Shown here in pieces: positions 34,400 to 45,554 of a stretch of 64,000 bases of DNA. Made by a program: the position numbers and the translations under genes. A model generated the notes under the pieces. It was not told where the DNA came from. It saw only the letters and a program-made list of their open reading frames with translations, and did not search any database. Source of the stretch: Diorhabda sublineata (lineage: Eukaryota > Arthropoda > Insecta > Coleoptera > Chrysomelidae); the NCBI RefSeq assembly GCF_026230105.1, contig NC_079476.1, positions 5,415,209 to 5,479,208 on the forward strand, read 5' to 3'. Position 1 is the first letter of the stretch; every line of letters starts with the position of its first letter.

Positions 34400-35521
34400 G
34401 AGGATCAGTGGACCAAAGATCCTGCACGGACAAATAACGGAAAAATCGATCGAATATAATCGACCAGCCTTCATGTGTTTCATTGACTTGCAGAAGGCCT
34501 TCGATCGAATACAATTAAAAGACATAATACACCTTCTTTATGATATACAGATACCACATAATGTCATTAAAATAATCGAAAATATATACTCAAAAAATAC
34601 AATCCAAGCAAAAATAAATGATGACCTAACTAAACAGATACCTTCAAATAGGGGCATTAGACAAGAGGACTCTCTCAGTCCGCTCCTATTTAACATAGTG
34701 ATGGATAAAATCATAAAACAAGTACGCAAACTAAGAGGATACAAAATGGGAAATAAAGAAGACAAAATCCTGTGCTATGCAGACGATGCGGTACTGTTGG
34801 CGGAGAACGAGGACGATCTGCAAAGGCTACTGTACCAATTTAACAAAACAGCAAAAAAATTCAATATGATAATATCAGCGGCAAAGACAAAATCAATGGT
34901 TACTTCCAATGCACCGATCAGATGTAAGCTTGTGGTGGATAACAAAATAATACACCAGGAAATGAAATTTAAATATCTGGGAATCGAAATATCTGGACAC
35001 GGGGACGTGGAGACGGAAGTAAGAAACCAAGCTACAAGAGCCTCAAGAGCAGCAGCATACCTAAGTGACACAATCTGGCGAAATAAATACATTCGAACTG
35101 AAGCAAAAGCCCGCATTTACAAGACCGCAATCAGACCTATATTATCCTATGCAGCAGAGACCCGACCTGAGACCTCTAAAACGAAACGGATATTGGAGAC
35201 TACAGAAATGAAACTAGTTCGAAGAATAGCGGGAAGAACACTACTGTATAGAGAAAGGAGTGAAAACATAAGACGAACATGCGGAATAGATAATATCAAT
35301 GACTGGGAACTGGATAGAAAGATAAAATGGAATGAGCACATTGACCGCATGACGGAAGAACGAATTGTGAAAATATCAAGGGACAAATCACCAGCAGGAC
35401 AAAGAAGCATTGGAAGACCTAGGAAAAGATGGAGTGACAACCTCCCAGGTGACTGAGCAGAGGCAATGACGTGAAGAAAAACAGGCAATGATGCCTATAC
35501 ACAGCAGGAAGAAGAAGAAGG
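34400..35521 (+). pseudogene. 5'-truncated LINE (RTE-like): reverse transcriptase
   Basis: A long open frame (34473-35456) with the same reading continuing a little upstream encodes the RT from the CFIDLQKAFDRI block (RT motif with Asp) through GIRQEDSLSPLLFNIVMDKI and LCYADDAVLLAENEDDLQRL (catalytic YADD, about 34775-34830) to the thumb FKYLGIEISGHGD and the C-terminal GRPRKRW. A GA-rich tail ending at about 35521 marks the 3' end. The endonuclease and the RT N-terminus are missing, as expected of 5' truncation. GIRQED has Glu where Gly is usual (RQGD). The frame is open, so insertion may be recent, but the protein is incomplete. Confidence 0.85.
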
Positions 35522-35529
35522 AATAGGAT

Positions 35530-35725
35530 TCCTGACTCTCGCGATCAGCTGAAATAGCTTGCGTTTGCTGTTCTTTCACTTTTCAGTTCTACATATATAT
35601 GCGAACAATCTTTTTCAAGCATGAAAATTATCAAGAGTAAACTGAAAAGTCGTCCAATTGATGAGAACTTGGAATCGTACCTATAATTGAAAACAAAATA
35701 CAAATCTGACTTACTCAAACTTTAA
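35530..35725 (+). pseudogene. hAT transposase C-terminal dimerisation fragment
   Basis: The frame reads FAVLSLFSSTYICEQSFSSM followed by IKSKLKSRPIDENLESYL, matching the hAT C-terminal block (STYxCEQxFSxMxxxKSKxRSRLxDEHL). A TAG then interrupts near the normal end. It begins right after the tail of the LINE at 34400-35521, which therefore inserted into, or next to, this hAT copy. Confidence 0.75.
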
Positions 35726-35789
35726 CCTTCATGGGACCCTAACTCTTCTTTGGTATCAGCTACAGAATAATAGAAGAAGCATTGGAAAA

Positions 35790-36160
35790 GAAAAATAATT
35801 ATTGGGACAACCTACAGGGGCTGAGACAGGCAAAGGCCCTTCAGGGAAACCATTATCAGATAAGATCTGATGAATGTATCAACCTAAGTAATAACAATCT
35901 ACGAATACTAACATGAGTCCTATCGGGGTACTGTCATCCCAATGGGCACCTGAAGACGCTAGATTTTGTTGCACAGAGGACGAAATTTCTATCCACATTC
36001 TCTCTATCGAAGTGCACTACACCAGGGTGCATATGAAATAGAAGACGAAGATCTTTGGCAGCTATCCTGGAATTTTCAGAAGAAGTGGGATTAAAAGTAT
36101 CGCAGCAAGAAAGGGGGACACATCAGATCCTTTTGGTCGCAGTATATATGATACCCCAAT
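35790..36160 (+). pseudogene. RNase H-type LINE, C-terminal end (second copy)
   Basis: WDNLQGLRQAKALQGNHYQI and a decayed LSNNNLRILT (about 35810-35920) lead into the Cys-rich end (RFCCTEDE, out of frame, about 35960-35985). EDLWQLSPGILEF-like and SEEVGLKVSQQERG (about 36065-36115) follow. This is the same LINE family as 22040-22330 but covers more of the region after RNase H. Stops and frameshifts show it is dead. Confidence 0.65.
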
Positions 36161-36249
36161 ATCCACATACATACAAACTCAAACTTTACAAGGAGATCCA
36201 AGCATATTATTTGCATCAACAAATATTTATAAAGTATGAATTTTAGTTT

Positions 36250-36620
36250 TATTTATTGTAATACCCATTTTGTGTCATGAAAGTTGACTTTGGCAGATTT
36301 GGTTCTTTGGTTAATGAGTTTGCCCTATCACTAGAATAAATTACGATTAGCGGTAGTGCGCAATCTATTAAAACAAATGAAAGAAGCATCAGACGGTTAG
36401 AGAATGTAGCAGGTGTATCGAGAGCACCCAAACATCATCTAAAGAAGACATGATGGAAACTGTTCGTCTAGTCCGAACGAACCGAACGCGCCACGCACTC
36501 TAAACAATCATTTTCGCGCGCGGTCTGTACAACCTGCAATAAAACATCTTGCGCGGAGTGCTCAGGTGTTCGCTGCGTTCCCACCAGTGTTTGTTTTTAT
36601 GTTTGTTGACATGAATGCAT
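36250..36620 (+). pseudogene. Possible piggyBac-type C-terminal Cys-rich fragment
   Basis: SIRRLENVAGVSRAPKH precedes two stops, then ATHSKQSFSRAVCTTCNKTS and CAECSGVRC (about 36490-36575). The spacing CxxC...CxxC resembles the Cys-rich tail of piggyBac-derived proteins. No DDD core or TTAA-flanked ends were found. The assignment is weak. Confidence 0.25.
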
Positions 36621-36749
36621 CTGATGTTATCATAGCTGTTGGTACTTGTTCAATTATAGAGCCATTAGCGGGTAATAAAAAAGAGATGCCTCTTTTTGCG
36701 CCTTATTTAGAGATTTCGAGAATGTTTAGTAGGTCCTGGAATAATTAAG

Positions 36750-37426
36750 ATATGGTATTTCGAATACTGTACAAGATAGCCTAGCTGTTACACTGCGGAA
36801 ATCGTATAGTAGTCTACAATATGCTTTCTCTCTCCTAAAGCTCGATAGAAGACATTTTACCAACCCTTATGCTTCTTTACTTTGTTATAATATATCTTAT
36901 TGTCAGATTCCATGAAATAGCACTTTTTCCTGCTCCACTCCACTGTTAAAACTACGTTCACGAACGTTGAAAACTTTTGTGTCCACTGAATACCGGCCAA
37001 CGAATAAATTCTCTTTGAGCAATTCCCGTTCCTGTTGAGCTCGGCGCAACGTACTGACCAGACTAATGGGGCCAACTCCCATACCAACTTATTGGATTTA
37101 ATTGCATCGATGTAGTTGCCATTAACTCTGTTCTAAGTGCAGTATCCTGGGATCCAGTCTCCTCTTTACGTTTCTATTCTTATATATTAGTTTTAAATTT
37201 CTTCAATTTCTTATTTCTTAGACCTTCTGATATATTTATATTTCTAAAGTTCTTGATTTTAGGTCTCTTCTGTTTCAAAATTGATGTTTCGACTTATTTC
37301 AGTCTTTATCAAAATATGATATATCAGTTTTTCGACTGTTTAAGGTGAAATAAGTTCGCTCCGGTGGCTATGATTAAGCATTACAATATTAGTTGTAGGA
37401 TGAACTTAAAGAACAACCATCTAAGT
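36750..37426. other. No recognised gene
   Basis: Open frames on both strands here (for example minus 36857-37087) have no homology I recognise and no neighbouring exon structure. Confidence 0.35.
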
Positions 37427-37717
37427 CAGTGTTTCCTAACGTGGGGCCCTCGCCATACAGGGGGCACTTTGATTTATAAAGGAAGTAATTCTGGCTTGAC
37501 TATACCAAAATATCGACTGGGAGTTGGGCGTCGTCAAGTAAACTTCTCTGCGGCACACAACAGGCTCCGCGGGAATCCGTTTCCATCTTCATATGTAGCT
37601 GAATGTGGATTTAGTGCTGAGAAAAATTTACTGGTAAAAAAAAGAGATATAACACAACATAAAGACATGAAACTGAAGTTAACGAAATTGAAACCCAATA
37701 TAAAATCTCTATGAAGT
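37427..37717 (+). pseudogene. hAT element remnant: terminal repeat and transposase C-terminus
   Basis: CAGTGTTTCCTAACGTGGGG at 37427 has the form of a hAT terminal repeat. About 130 bp later the frame encodes FPSSYVAECGFSAEKNLLVK followed by LKLTKLKPNIKSL and TGA (about 37585-37714), the C-terminal end of a ZBED8-like hAT transposase. The nearness of the 5' TIR and the C-terminus implies a large internal deletion. The opposite TIR was not identified. Confidence 0.65.
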
Positions 37718-38130
37718 AAGCATTAAGCATAAGGATCTCAGTAAATTAAAATAATGAATTAATATAAAGAAATTACTATTAAAAGTATTTGAAATTTGTA
37801 TTCTAGTTAAATTACATGTTTTTAAAATTTACTCACTACAGTGCTTTGTTAATTATTACCTTGTGATTTCGTCCTGAAACCTATTTTAATTTAGGTTTCT
37901 TTAGTAACAAATTAAACATTTTACGACTGTTACAGGGGAGCATAAGAATTGTAGAAAGGGTAAAGTAAAGCATGACACAAAAAAGGTTGGGAAAAACTTA
38001 ACTAAACGAATTTTATACAGCACGCACGGCCCGTTTGGTTCGTTAGAAATGTTTTGTTGCAAGTGATTACCCACAAACACAAAAACAAGTTTTTTTTGTG
38101 TTTTTATAAACGAAACTAGTCGCAAGTGAC
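37718..38130. other. AT-rich stretch, nothing recognised
   Basis: No coding signal, RNA gene or inverted repeat was recognised. Confidence 0.35.
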
Positions 38131-38230
38131 TATAATTCTTCCAATATCAATTGCAGATTATAAAAACCCGTGCCGACAATTTTGTTTGATCTACCATAGG
38201 CGAGATACCTCATTTTATAAATAACTTGCT
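38131..38230. repeat. Dispersed repeat shared with 2521-2600
   Basis: The same block as at 2521 (AATTCTTCCAATATCAATTG ... CCGACAATTTTGTTT), same orientation. It is followed here by a LINE insertion and then by the partner block at 40595. Confidence 0.6.
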
Positions 38231-38309
38231 GCAACTGAATATTAAATTATAAAATGTAAATAGGGGCAATAGCAATAAAATAAAGATACATAAAAATATA
38301 GAGGAATGT

Positions 38310-40590
38310 CAATACATATCTTCGCGGATACTGGTAGTAAGATCAAGTACAGGAAAGCAGAAAGTGATCAAACTATCCATATACGCACCGGAAGATAACA
38401 AACCAAAACTAGACCGAGAGGACTTCTACGACCAACTCCAGGACAACATTGAATCACTGGCGCACAATGAACCAACAATAATCCTCGGTGACTGTAATGC
38501 CCGCATTGGCAATGAAAAAATCCCGGGTGTAAAGCAGAGATTTAATGAAGCTGCAAGAAACAATAACGGTGAACTCATGATTAACCTGTGCGCCATTAAC
38601 GAGTTCAGAATAAACAATACTTTCTACGACCATAGGGAACTTCACAAAACCACATTTAAAAATACCAGGTGCTATAAATCAACAATCGACTATATAGTAA
38701 CAAATAGAAATATACACCCGACGCAAATACTGGACATAAGAACTTTGAATTCGACCAACGTGGGCAGTGAACATAGTCTGCTACTGGGAAAAATAAGAAT
38801 GGAAATAAATAAACTCGAAGAAAGGAAAGTAGAACAAAAAGTAGAAAAAAACAATATTGAATTGTGCTATGGGAACCTTCCACCAGGAGACTCTACCAAG
38901 AAAGATTAAAAGATAAAAACAACATTAACCCAATCGAGGCAGAGGAAAGCGTGAACAGCAATCGAAAAAAGATAGAAACAAACATCAAACAAGCCGCATC
39001 GGAGGCACTTGGATCCAGGACAGTAAACCACACAAATAAGAAGAGAATTAAAACACTATGGTTCTATAAGGAAGTGAGAGCTAAATGTCAAGAAAAGAAA
39101 GCAGCCTGCATGAAATACAGAACGTCAAAAACCCTGAATTCGTACGAAGATTACAAAAGAGAAAGAGAAATGAAGAACAAATATTGGAACTAATTTTCCA
39201 AACAGATGGAGAATGATTTTTACGGTCTCCAGAAACAGATATATATTACTCTATATTATAAAGGGACAAAAAAAGAAGTTTATGAGTTCTTCGAGACAAA
39301 CCAAATACAAAAGGAAACATAGGTCAAGTACCTCCAAGAACTGTACGGGAATGAAGACGAAAATAGAAACGAACTAAATACGCCAGAAATAACTACAAAC
39401 GAAGATCTACAGTTTAAATTGACAGAGGTGCAAGCGGCTATCAAACAGCTCAAAAATAGAAAAATCTCGGGTAAAGATGGCATAACTATCGAACTACTCA
39501 AAGACCTGCCAAGCAACTAACAAATCTCATTAACAAGATCGTATCACATCAAAACAACCCAGACGATTGGAGAACGAGTACTACGATTCTCATGTTCAAA
39601 AAAGAAGATAAAAAATACCATCTTATTAAAGAGGAATCAATTTGCTGGGTAGCAATCTGAAGCTTACAACAAAAGTCATCACAAACAAAATAAACAGCGT
39701 TATTATGTTACAGATGCGATATTCGTCATCAGGAAAAATTGATTGAGTACAACAGACCAGCATTTATTTGCTTTATAGATCTACAAAAAGCCTTCAATCG
39801 AGTACAACTGAGAGACGTGGTACATCTACTATACGATAAACAAATCCCTTATGACTTGATAAAAACCATTGAAAATATGCTGTTCTAGTCGAAAAAAATT
39901 AGAATGATCCTCAAAGGCTTTTACATGTGTTTAACTGCACAGCTAAATCTTTCAATATGATAATATCCAAAACAAAGTGTATGTATGACCTCATCCAAAA
40001 CTCCGATAAGATGTAAGCTAGTCGTAGACGACCAGATAATTCACAAAGTAATGAAGTTGAAATACCCAGGAATCGAAATTTCAAGATTTGGAAACGTAGA
40101 TAACCAAGTAAGAGAGCAAACAACTAAAGCCTTGAGAATAGCAGCATGGTTGAACGAAACCATATGGCGACATAGACATATCGAAATAGAAGCCAAATCG
40201 AGAATATACAAGACCACGGTAAGACCCATAATGACTACATCGCAGAGACACGGCCAGAAATGCAGAAACGGCAGAGATGAAAGTGCTAAGCAGGATTGCC
40301 GGAAAAACCCTACTGGACAGAGAAAGAAGTGAGAACATCAGAAGATTGTGCAAAATAGATGACGTCAACGAATGGGTTCTATCAAGATACAAAGAATAGA
40401 ACGAGTACATAAGTCGTACGGATAATGACAGACTGGTCAAGATAGCGCGCAATAAATCCCCATTTGGACAAAGGAGTACCGGTCGACCCAGAAAAAGGAG
40501 GAGAGACCACCTTGAAGCAGGATAGGAGGCAAGGATGTCGAAGATAAAACAGGCCACTATGCCTAATACAAGGAAAAAGAAGAAAACGTA
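38310..40590 (+). pseudogene. Long LINE copy (RTE-like): endonuclease and broken RT
   Basis: The order is an AP-type endonuclease (KLSIYAPEDNKPKLDREDFY; IILGDCNARIGN; STIDYIVTN; GSEHSLLLG, 38360-38790), a charged linker (38864-39190), the RT start AAIKQLKNRKISGKDGITIE (about 39435-39490) and the AFNRVQLRDVVHLLYDKQIP block (about 39790-39850). Then at about 39895 a deletion removes the palm including YADD. The sequence resumes with PIRCKLVVDDQIIHKVMKLK (40005-40065) and ends GRPRKRRRDHL. It is the same family as 34400-35521 and extends further 5'. Frameshifts and stops are scattered through it. The endonuclease start is missing. Confidence 0.85.
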
Positions 40591-40594
40591 AATA

Positions 40595-41285
40595 GAGTAA
40601 ATTATCTGCCTGTAAAGGAGATTGGCTTAAACAGGATACCAGACGTTAACTCTGCCCTTTTTGTACTCCATTCGTCTATTAGAACTTCGGTAGTGTTTCA
40701 TTTGACGCAAATAATCTTGTCGCCATCGAACTATCCTTGACGATTTGGTTATTGTCATCCGTTTAAGTTTTTTGTGGTTAAAACCACATGTTGATAAAAC
40801 TTGACGCATTGTATAATTATATTCTGGATAATTTGCTACCTTTTGCTGTATTACTTCTAATGTCGTGTTTGTATATCTGAATCTTTATTATTAAAATCAT
40901 ACCTGTCTTTATTCTCATACACTGTGCAATTCATTCGCCCATGGTCTAAAGAACACCATTTTTGAATTAAATAAATCTTACCAAACCACACCATTGCTTA
41001 TCACAGACTGTCTAGCAGGAATATTTCAAAGTAATTGTGTACATACGCCTTCCGACAGCTTCTGTCAATAGAAATTTTTTCATTGGTAAACAGTGGAGAT
41101 GATGAGTCCACGTGGATTGACGGTTTGTTCCACGTTTACCGAATGTTATACGGGGAGTTATTTTTCATTTTTCAATTTGGTATGAGTGGAATGCGTATTT
41201 ATGAAATATTGATTGTTCCTCCCATAACTCTCTTCTGCAATGGATATTGGAAGAGTTATACGTTGGGTAGCAATCCGCCTTAATG
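40595..41285 (-). pseudogene. DDE transposase fragment, relative of 2925-3100
   Basis: On the minus strand, LEVIQQKVANYPEYNYTMRQ (40865-40805) and CGFNHKKLKRM lead to IVRWRQDYLRQMKHYRSSNR (about 40725-40665). This resembles the segment before the first Asp (LRxxGFxxKK ... RxxYLxxMxxYRxxxR) of an abundant insect DDE transposase family. The following YxDE block is decayed. Block 41195-41280 matches 3008-3080. Upstream parts are unrecognisable. Confidence 0.55.
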
Positions 41286-41289
41286 TTGT

Positions 41290-42636
41290 CTTTAAAAATA
41301 GTTTAAATCTAATAAATCGATATCGTTGTAGATATAACTTTGTTTTTCCATGGCAGACTTTGCTACAAGTGTTAGTCTTTGATTTGTGAAATAAACATAA
41401 AATAATTAAAAACAATTATAGTTGCCCGATGATTTGCCACATAAAAAGTACGTAGATGTTTTGGAAATTATGGTAGAAATTAGTCTTTCGGTAAGTAGGA
41501 ATGGATTCTAAAAATTGTAAATTCAAAATGAGAATTGTTTATGTTTTACAAAAGGGAGATAATATATGTAGTAAACTAGTTAAAAATTGAAACAAATACT
41601 TTTAAAAATAAAGCTTTTTTTAGAATGTTACACCCTTGACATTTTTTTCAACAGTGTTTGAGTGATAATTGATTTTAAATCGAAATATTTAGTGTCATAA
41701 AACACTGTTGCTGTGTATATGAAATATTATAATACTTACTTAATTGGAATAGATTTCTAATCACCACTAAATACGTTTATAGTCACTATACTTTTTTCAA
41801 CACGAAAGAAAAAAGAGAAAGAAAAGTGCGTATGAATTAATTAGTAAATCACACCCGTATTATCACCTGGTGAAACAACTTTTGAGACGTTAAGAGTTAA
41901 AAATATTGGCATTAAACGTGCAATATTCTTAGTCGATATAAACAGTCACTAAACGGAAACTTTCGTTACTGATATGGTTTATTCGAACATCCGGTAGAAT
42001 CAACCTCATCCGCAATTGATTAGTCTTGTCTTAGGGCTAGTAATCATTGAAATAAACTACATATCGACGAAACTATATGCGCAAATAATGTTTTATTAAT
42101 GAGATTAAGCAGTTTCACCTTCCAATAGTTTACCTCGTCAAACAAATAATTCGTGTTAATTTGCTATATTTGCTTTTCGTATGATCGATATAATTATGTG
42201 TGAAATGAAATGTTTTGATGGAAATGTTTGTATACAGGGAATTCCTATCAATTGCAAATGTTTTTTTTTAACATAGAGAAAATATTTTTACAGACATTTT
42301 GTTATACATATACAAAAATTTATCTAGTGATTGAAAATTGAGAAAATCTAGTCTCAAATTAGAGCTACACAATTTGCGGTTTTACTCGCGTATTTCATAT
42401 CGAAACCTGCTAATAATTTTGAGATACCTGGTCCGGGCCAAGCATACAAAACAAACATTCATATTTAGCGACAAATCCAATACATTGTCAACCTGTACAT
42501 ACTTAAACAAATCTTCGAAGATGAATTATTTTAGTAGTCACCATGTAGTAGTAGTTTTACAAGTAAAGAGAAAATGGAATTTTTCAATCTGCATTTAATT
42601 TTTTTCACAAATTTCTGTTTTCCTCTATCACGTATA
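41290..42636. other. AT-rich stretch, nothing recognised
   Basis: About 1.3 kb without recognisable gene, RNA or repeat. The open frame 42338-42598 lacks homology and codon support. Confidence 0.4.
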
Positions 42637-42789
42637 CAGGTTGTCCCACGACGAGTTAAAACTAGCTGTAAGTATATGGCAAAATACTTATAGCAGAATC
42701 ATGAAAATTTCGGATAATTTTCGGATAAGATCTTTTTAACTAAAATATTTGCAAAGATGACCGACCTCCGATTCTACGTAAAATTTTAA

Positions 42790-43629
42790 GGTAATTATAC
42801 ACTTTCGCGGTCACCTGGTTTTTTGGCTCTATAAAATCGAAAAATGGATGGATTTTAATGATCTTGGTCTCAAAATGTTCCATTTTACGGCGGATTTATA
42901 AAAAAATACGAAAATTAAAAAAAATAAATATTTTTTACAGTTTCATGACTTTAAATACAACTGTTTGGCGTCGTGGAATCAAGTTCGTATAATTTTTTCC
43001 GCAATTTACATAAAAAAATGAATATTTTGAAAAAAAAAATTTCAAAAAAGTTAATTTTTTTGAATAATTGTTGTGGGATTTTGTTAATAATAAATTGAAA
43101 TATATTGACAAAGAGTTGCAACAATTGTGAATTGAATACATTAGAATCACTTACAATATTCAGTGATACAAAACAACCTAACCTAACCTAACCTAACCAA
43201 AATTATAAAATTTATCTATTTTTCGATTTTTAATGATCCAAAAACTATTAACATTGAGGAATATAGTACGAAACTATTCACGAAAATTGATTGTTTTTCA
43301 TCGATTTCATTTTAAGCTATAAAAACTGAAAAAATCATTCTTTTTGGATTTTTTTTAAATTGTTTATTAATTTATGTAGAATACAAAAAAAATATGAGAA
43401 CTTTATCTGATAATGAGATAATTTTTTGTAAAGGATTATTTTGCAAAACCATTTTTTTACGATTTAAAACAGTAAAACTATGAGAAATTTTCATTCCAGC
43501 TATTTCTACTAATTTTTTTATAAATCCGCCGTAAAATGGAACATTTTGAGACCAAGATCATTAAAATCCATCCATTTTTCGATTTTCTATAGCCAAAAAT
43601 CCAGGTGACCGTGAAAGTGTATAATTACC
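42790..43629. mobile_element. MITE with about 120-bp TIRs, nested
   Basis: GGTAATTATACACTTTCGCG through the CGGCGGATTTATAAAAAAA block (42790-42907) is inverted at 43515-43629. The flanks AATTTTAA (42782-42789) and AATTTTAG (43630-43637) form an 8-bp duplication with one mismatch. They fall in the arm of the mariner-like element, whose other arm shows the uninterrupted sequence. The 8-bp duplication suggests a hAT-type mover. No coding sequence. Confidence 0.8.
43175..43198. repeat. (CCTAA)n telomere-type tract
   Basis: Nearly five units of CCTAA, i.e. TTAGG on the minus strand, inside the nested MITE. Confidence 0.85.
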
Positions 43630-44031
43630 AATTTTAGTATACTTTTGTCTGAAAGCTTTTTTCGAAAAATGCATACTTTTTGAGATACTAATTTTTTGGA
43701 AAAAAATTTTACCGTTGCAGACCCTTATAAATTATTTTTCTACGAGGATACCCTTAAAGATATGAAAATGGTTTCTATTCGGTTGCTTTTAGCAAGGTCA
43801 CGCGTATTTGAATCTATGTTGAAAAATTTTTTATTTTATACAGGGTGTGTATAAAAAGGGTTCAAACTTTAACGTCATAAATATCAGATTTCTTTATTTT
43901 TTTAAATAGATCCACCCATTTTTTCTATTTTAATGCATTCAGAGATAAAAAAATAAGGCAAATTCATGTACTTTTTCCTATACCTAAACCCTACCGTTAT
44001 CCAGATATTAAATATTTTCTGTAAACGTTTA

Positions 44032-44440
44032 TGCCCCTTTCACACCAAACGAATCCGAATCAATATGAATCACTCCGAAACAAGTTGAATCTGATTCGTC
44101 ATCTCCACTCCTTCACACCAGCTGAATCAACCTGAATAATTCTTACCTGGAATGTTTAATTCTTCGCCAATTGTCCTCCACACAGAAGATATGAGATTTC
44201 TGTTGCTGAATCAATAACTCCACGTCCATCTCGTATGGTTGTTGATTCAAGACTGACCGGACGAGGAATCTGACAGGTTGAATCAAGTGCGACCTCGAAT
44301 CAAACCTGATGGAACCAGATTCGTCCGGTCTGAAGGCGGGAAAAGAGTCCCTTCACATTTAAACGGAGCGCTCGAAGCCGAATAGTGGTCAATCAGATTC
44401 AACTTGATTCGGAGTGATTCTGATTCGTGTGAAAGGGCCC
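44032..44440. mobile_element. PIF/Harbinger-like MITE, nested
   Basis: The left end TGCCCCTTTCACACCAAACG (44032) is inverted at the right end (GGGCCCTTTCACACGAATC on the minus strand, to 44440). Both arms repeat GAATC-rich motifs such as CACTCCGAA(A/T)CAA with GTTGAATCTGATT. TTA lies at 44029-44031 and 44441-44443, the Harbinger-type 3-bp duplication. No transposase. Confidence 0.8.
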
Positions 44441-44651
44441 TTAGAGATGCAGGTGGGGTCTTAATTTTATTTTGACCCGTTGATACAAGCCCTAGAAAAA
44501 AATTTTTCTCTTTCTTATCAAGATCTATAAAAAAAATCAAATCAAATTCTATTGACTAATCCTATTCCAACAAGTTTTAGTAGGCTTTGTAATAAATGAC
44601 ACTTATTTAACTGTCATTAGTCAATTGTTGATATTTTCGAAAATTTTTGAA

Positions 44652-44900
44652 ATGGTTCGTTCTCAATTTAATAACGAAAATTATGTAAATTTGCTTTTAA
44701 TACAAGGTGAATGTGGCAAAGTTGTTACAAAAACGTGCTGCAAGATATCTAGATAGATCACGACCAAACTTGCTTACTGTTAAAAGAATCCTCAACAATT
44801 TGAAGCTATACGGTTCATTTGAAGCAAAGTTAAACGAATTAAATCAGTTATTGACCTACATCTCTAAAAATTTATTTAGTTACAGTTTGAACACTTTTTA
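44652..44900 (+). pseudogene. DUF4817-type transposase N-terminus
   Basis: The ATG at 44652 starts MVRSQFNNENYVNLLLIQGE with CGKVVTK, then after one frameshift continues KRAARYLDRSRPNLLTVKRI followed by LNNLKLYGSF. These are the two halves of the N-terminal HTH region of DUF4817 mariner-like transposases. The catalytic domain is deleted. It is more complete than the copy at 18781. Confidence 0.7.
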
Positions 44901-45554
44901 TACACACTCTGTATAGAATGAAAAATTTTTAAACATAGATTCTTATACGTCTGACCTTGCTAAAAGCAACCAAACAGAAAACATTTTTATGTCTGTAAGG
45001 GTATCCTCGTAAAAAAATAATTTATAAGGGTCTGTAACGGTCAAATTTTTTAGAAAAAAATTAATAACTCAAAAAGTATGCATTTTTCGAAAAAAGTTCT
45101 TAGACAAAAGTATACTATAATTTCACGTAGATTTCAGAAATGTATTAATATACAGGGTATTCTATTCGGTTCTACTGGAAGTTTGTCATCTTTGAAAATA
45201 TTTTAGTTAAAAAGATCGTATCCGAAAACCCAAACGTAGAAATTTTCATGATTTTACTATAATTATTTTGCCATATACAGATAGTTTTAACTCGTCGTGG
45301 GACACTGTATATTTTGTACAATTTGATTGTCTAATTTCACTCGACTATGATATGTATTTTATGGATAAAAATATGTTTTTTCACACATCCACAATACAAA
45401 TTTTCAATATTAGTTTACTTGTATAGAGATGTATGAATGAAAACGAATAGTTGACAAAGGATAAATTTTCAATTAATTTAAAAAAAAATCATATAGGCGT
45501 GTTGAAGTATGTAAAATTAAATAAGAAAGTAACGTAGAAGTATTTTACTTTAGT

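Larger units (their letters stand above)
42637..45307. mobile_element. Long-TIR mariner-like element (copy 2) carrying two nested MITEs
   Basis: The ends CAGGTTGTCCCACGACGAGT (42637) and the inverted CAGTGTCCCACGACGAGTTA (to 45307) are flanked by TA (42635-42636, 45308-45309). The inner parts of the arms (43640-44030 against 44905-45160) remain inverted over hundreds of bases. Removing the MITEs at 42790-43629 and 44032-44440 with their duplicated flanks leaves about 1.4 kb, close to copy 1 (18540-19735). Confidence 0.85.

Noticed and set aside
34538..35579. Several minus-strand open frames
   Set aside because: All are antisense of the LINE reverse transcriptase, whose plus-strand motifs are clear.
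40081..40557. 158-codon minus-strand frame
   Set aside because: Antisense of the LINE RT end (plus-strand PIRCKLVVDDQ and GRPRKRRRD blocks).
42338..42598. 86-codon open frame
   Set aside because: No homology, splice context or coding composition; expected by chance in this length of AT-rich DNA.
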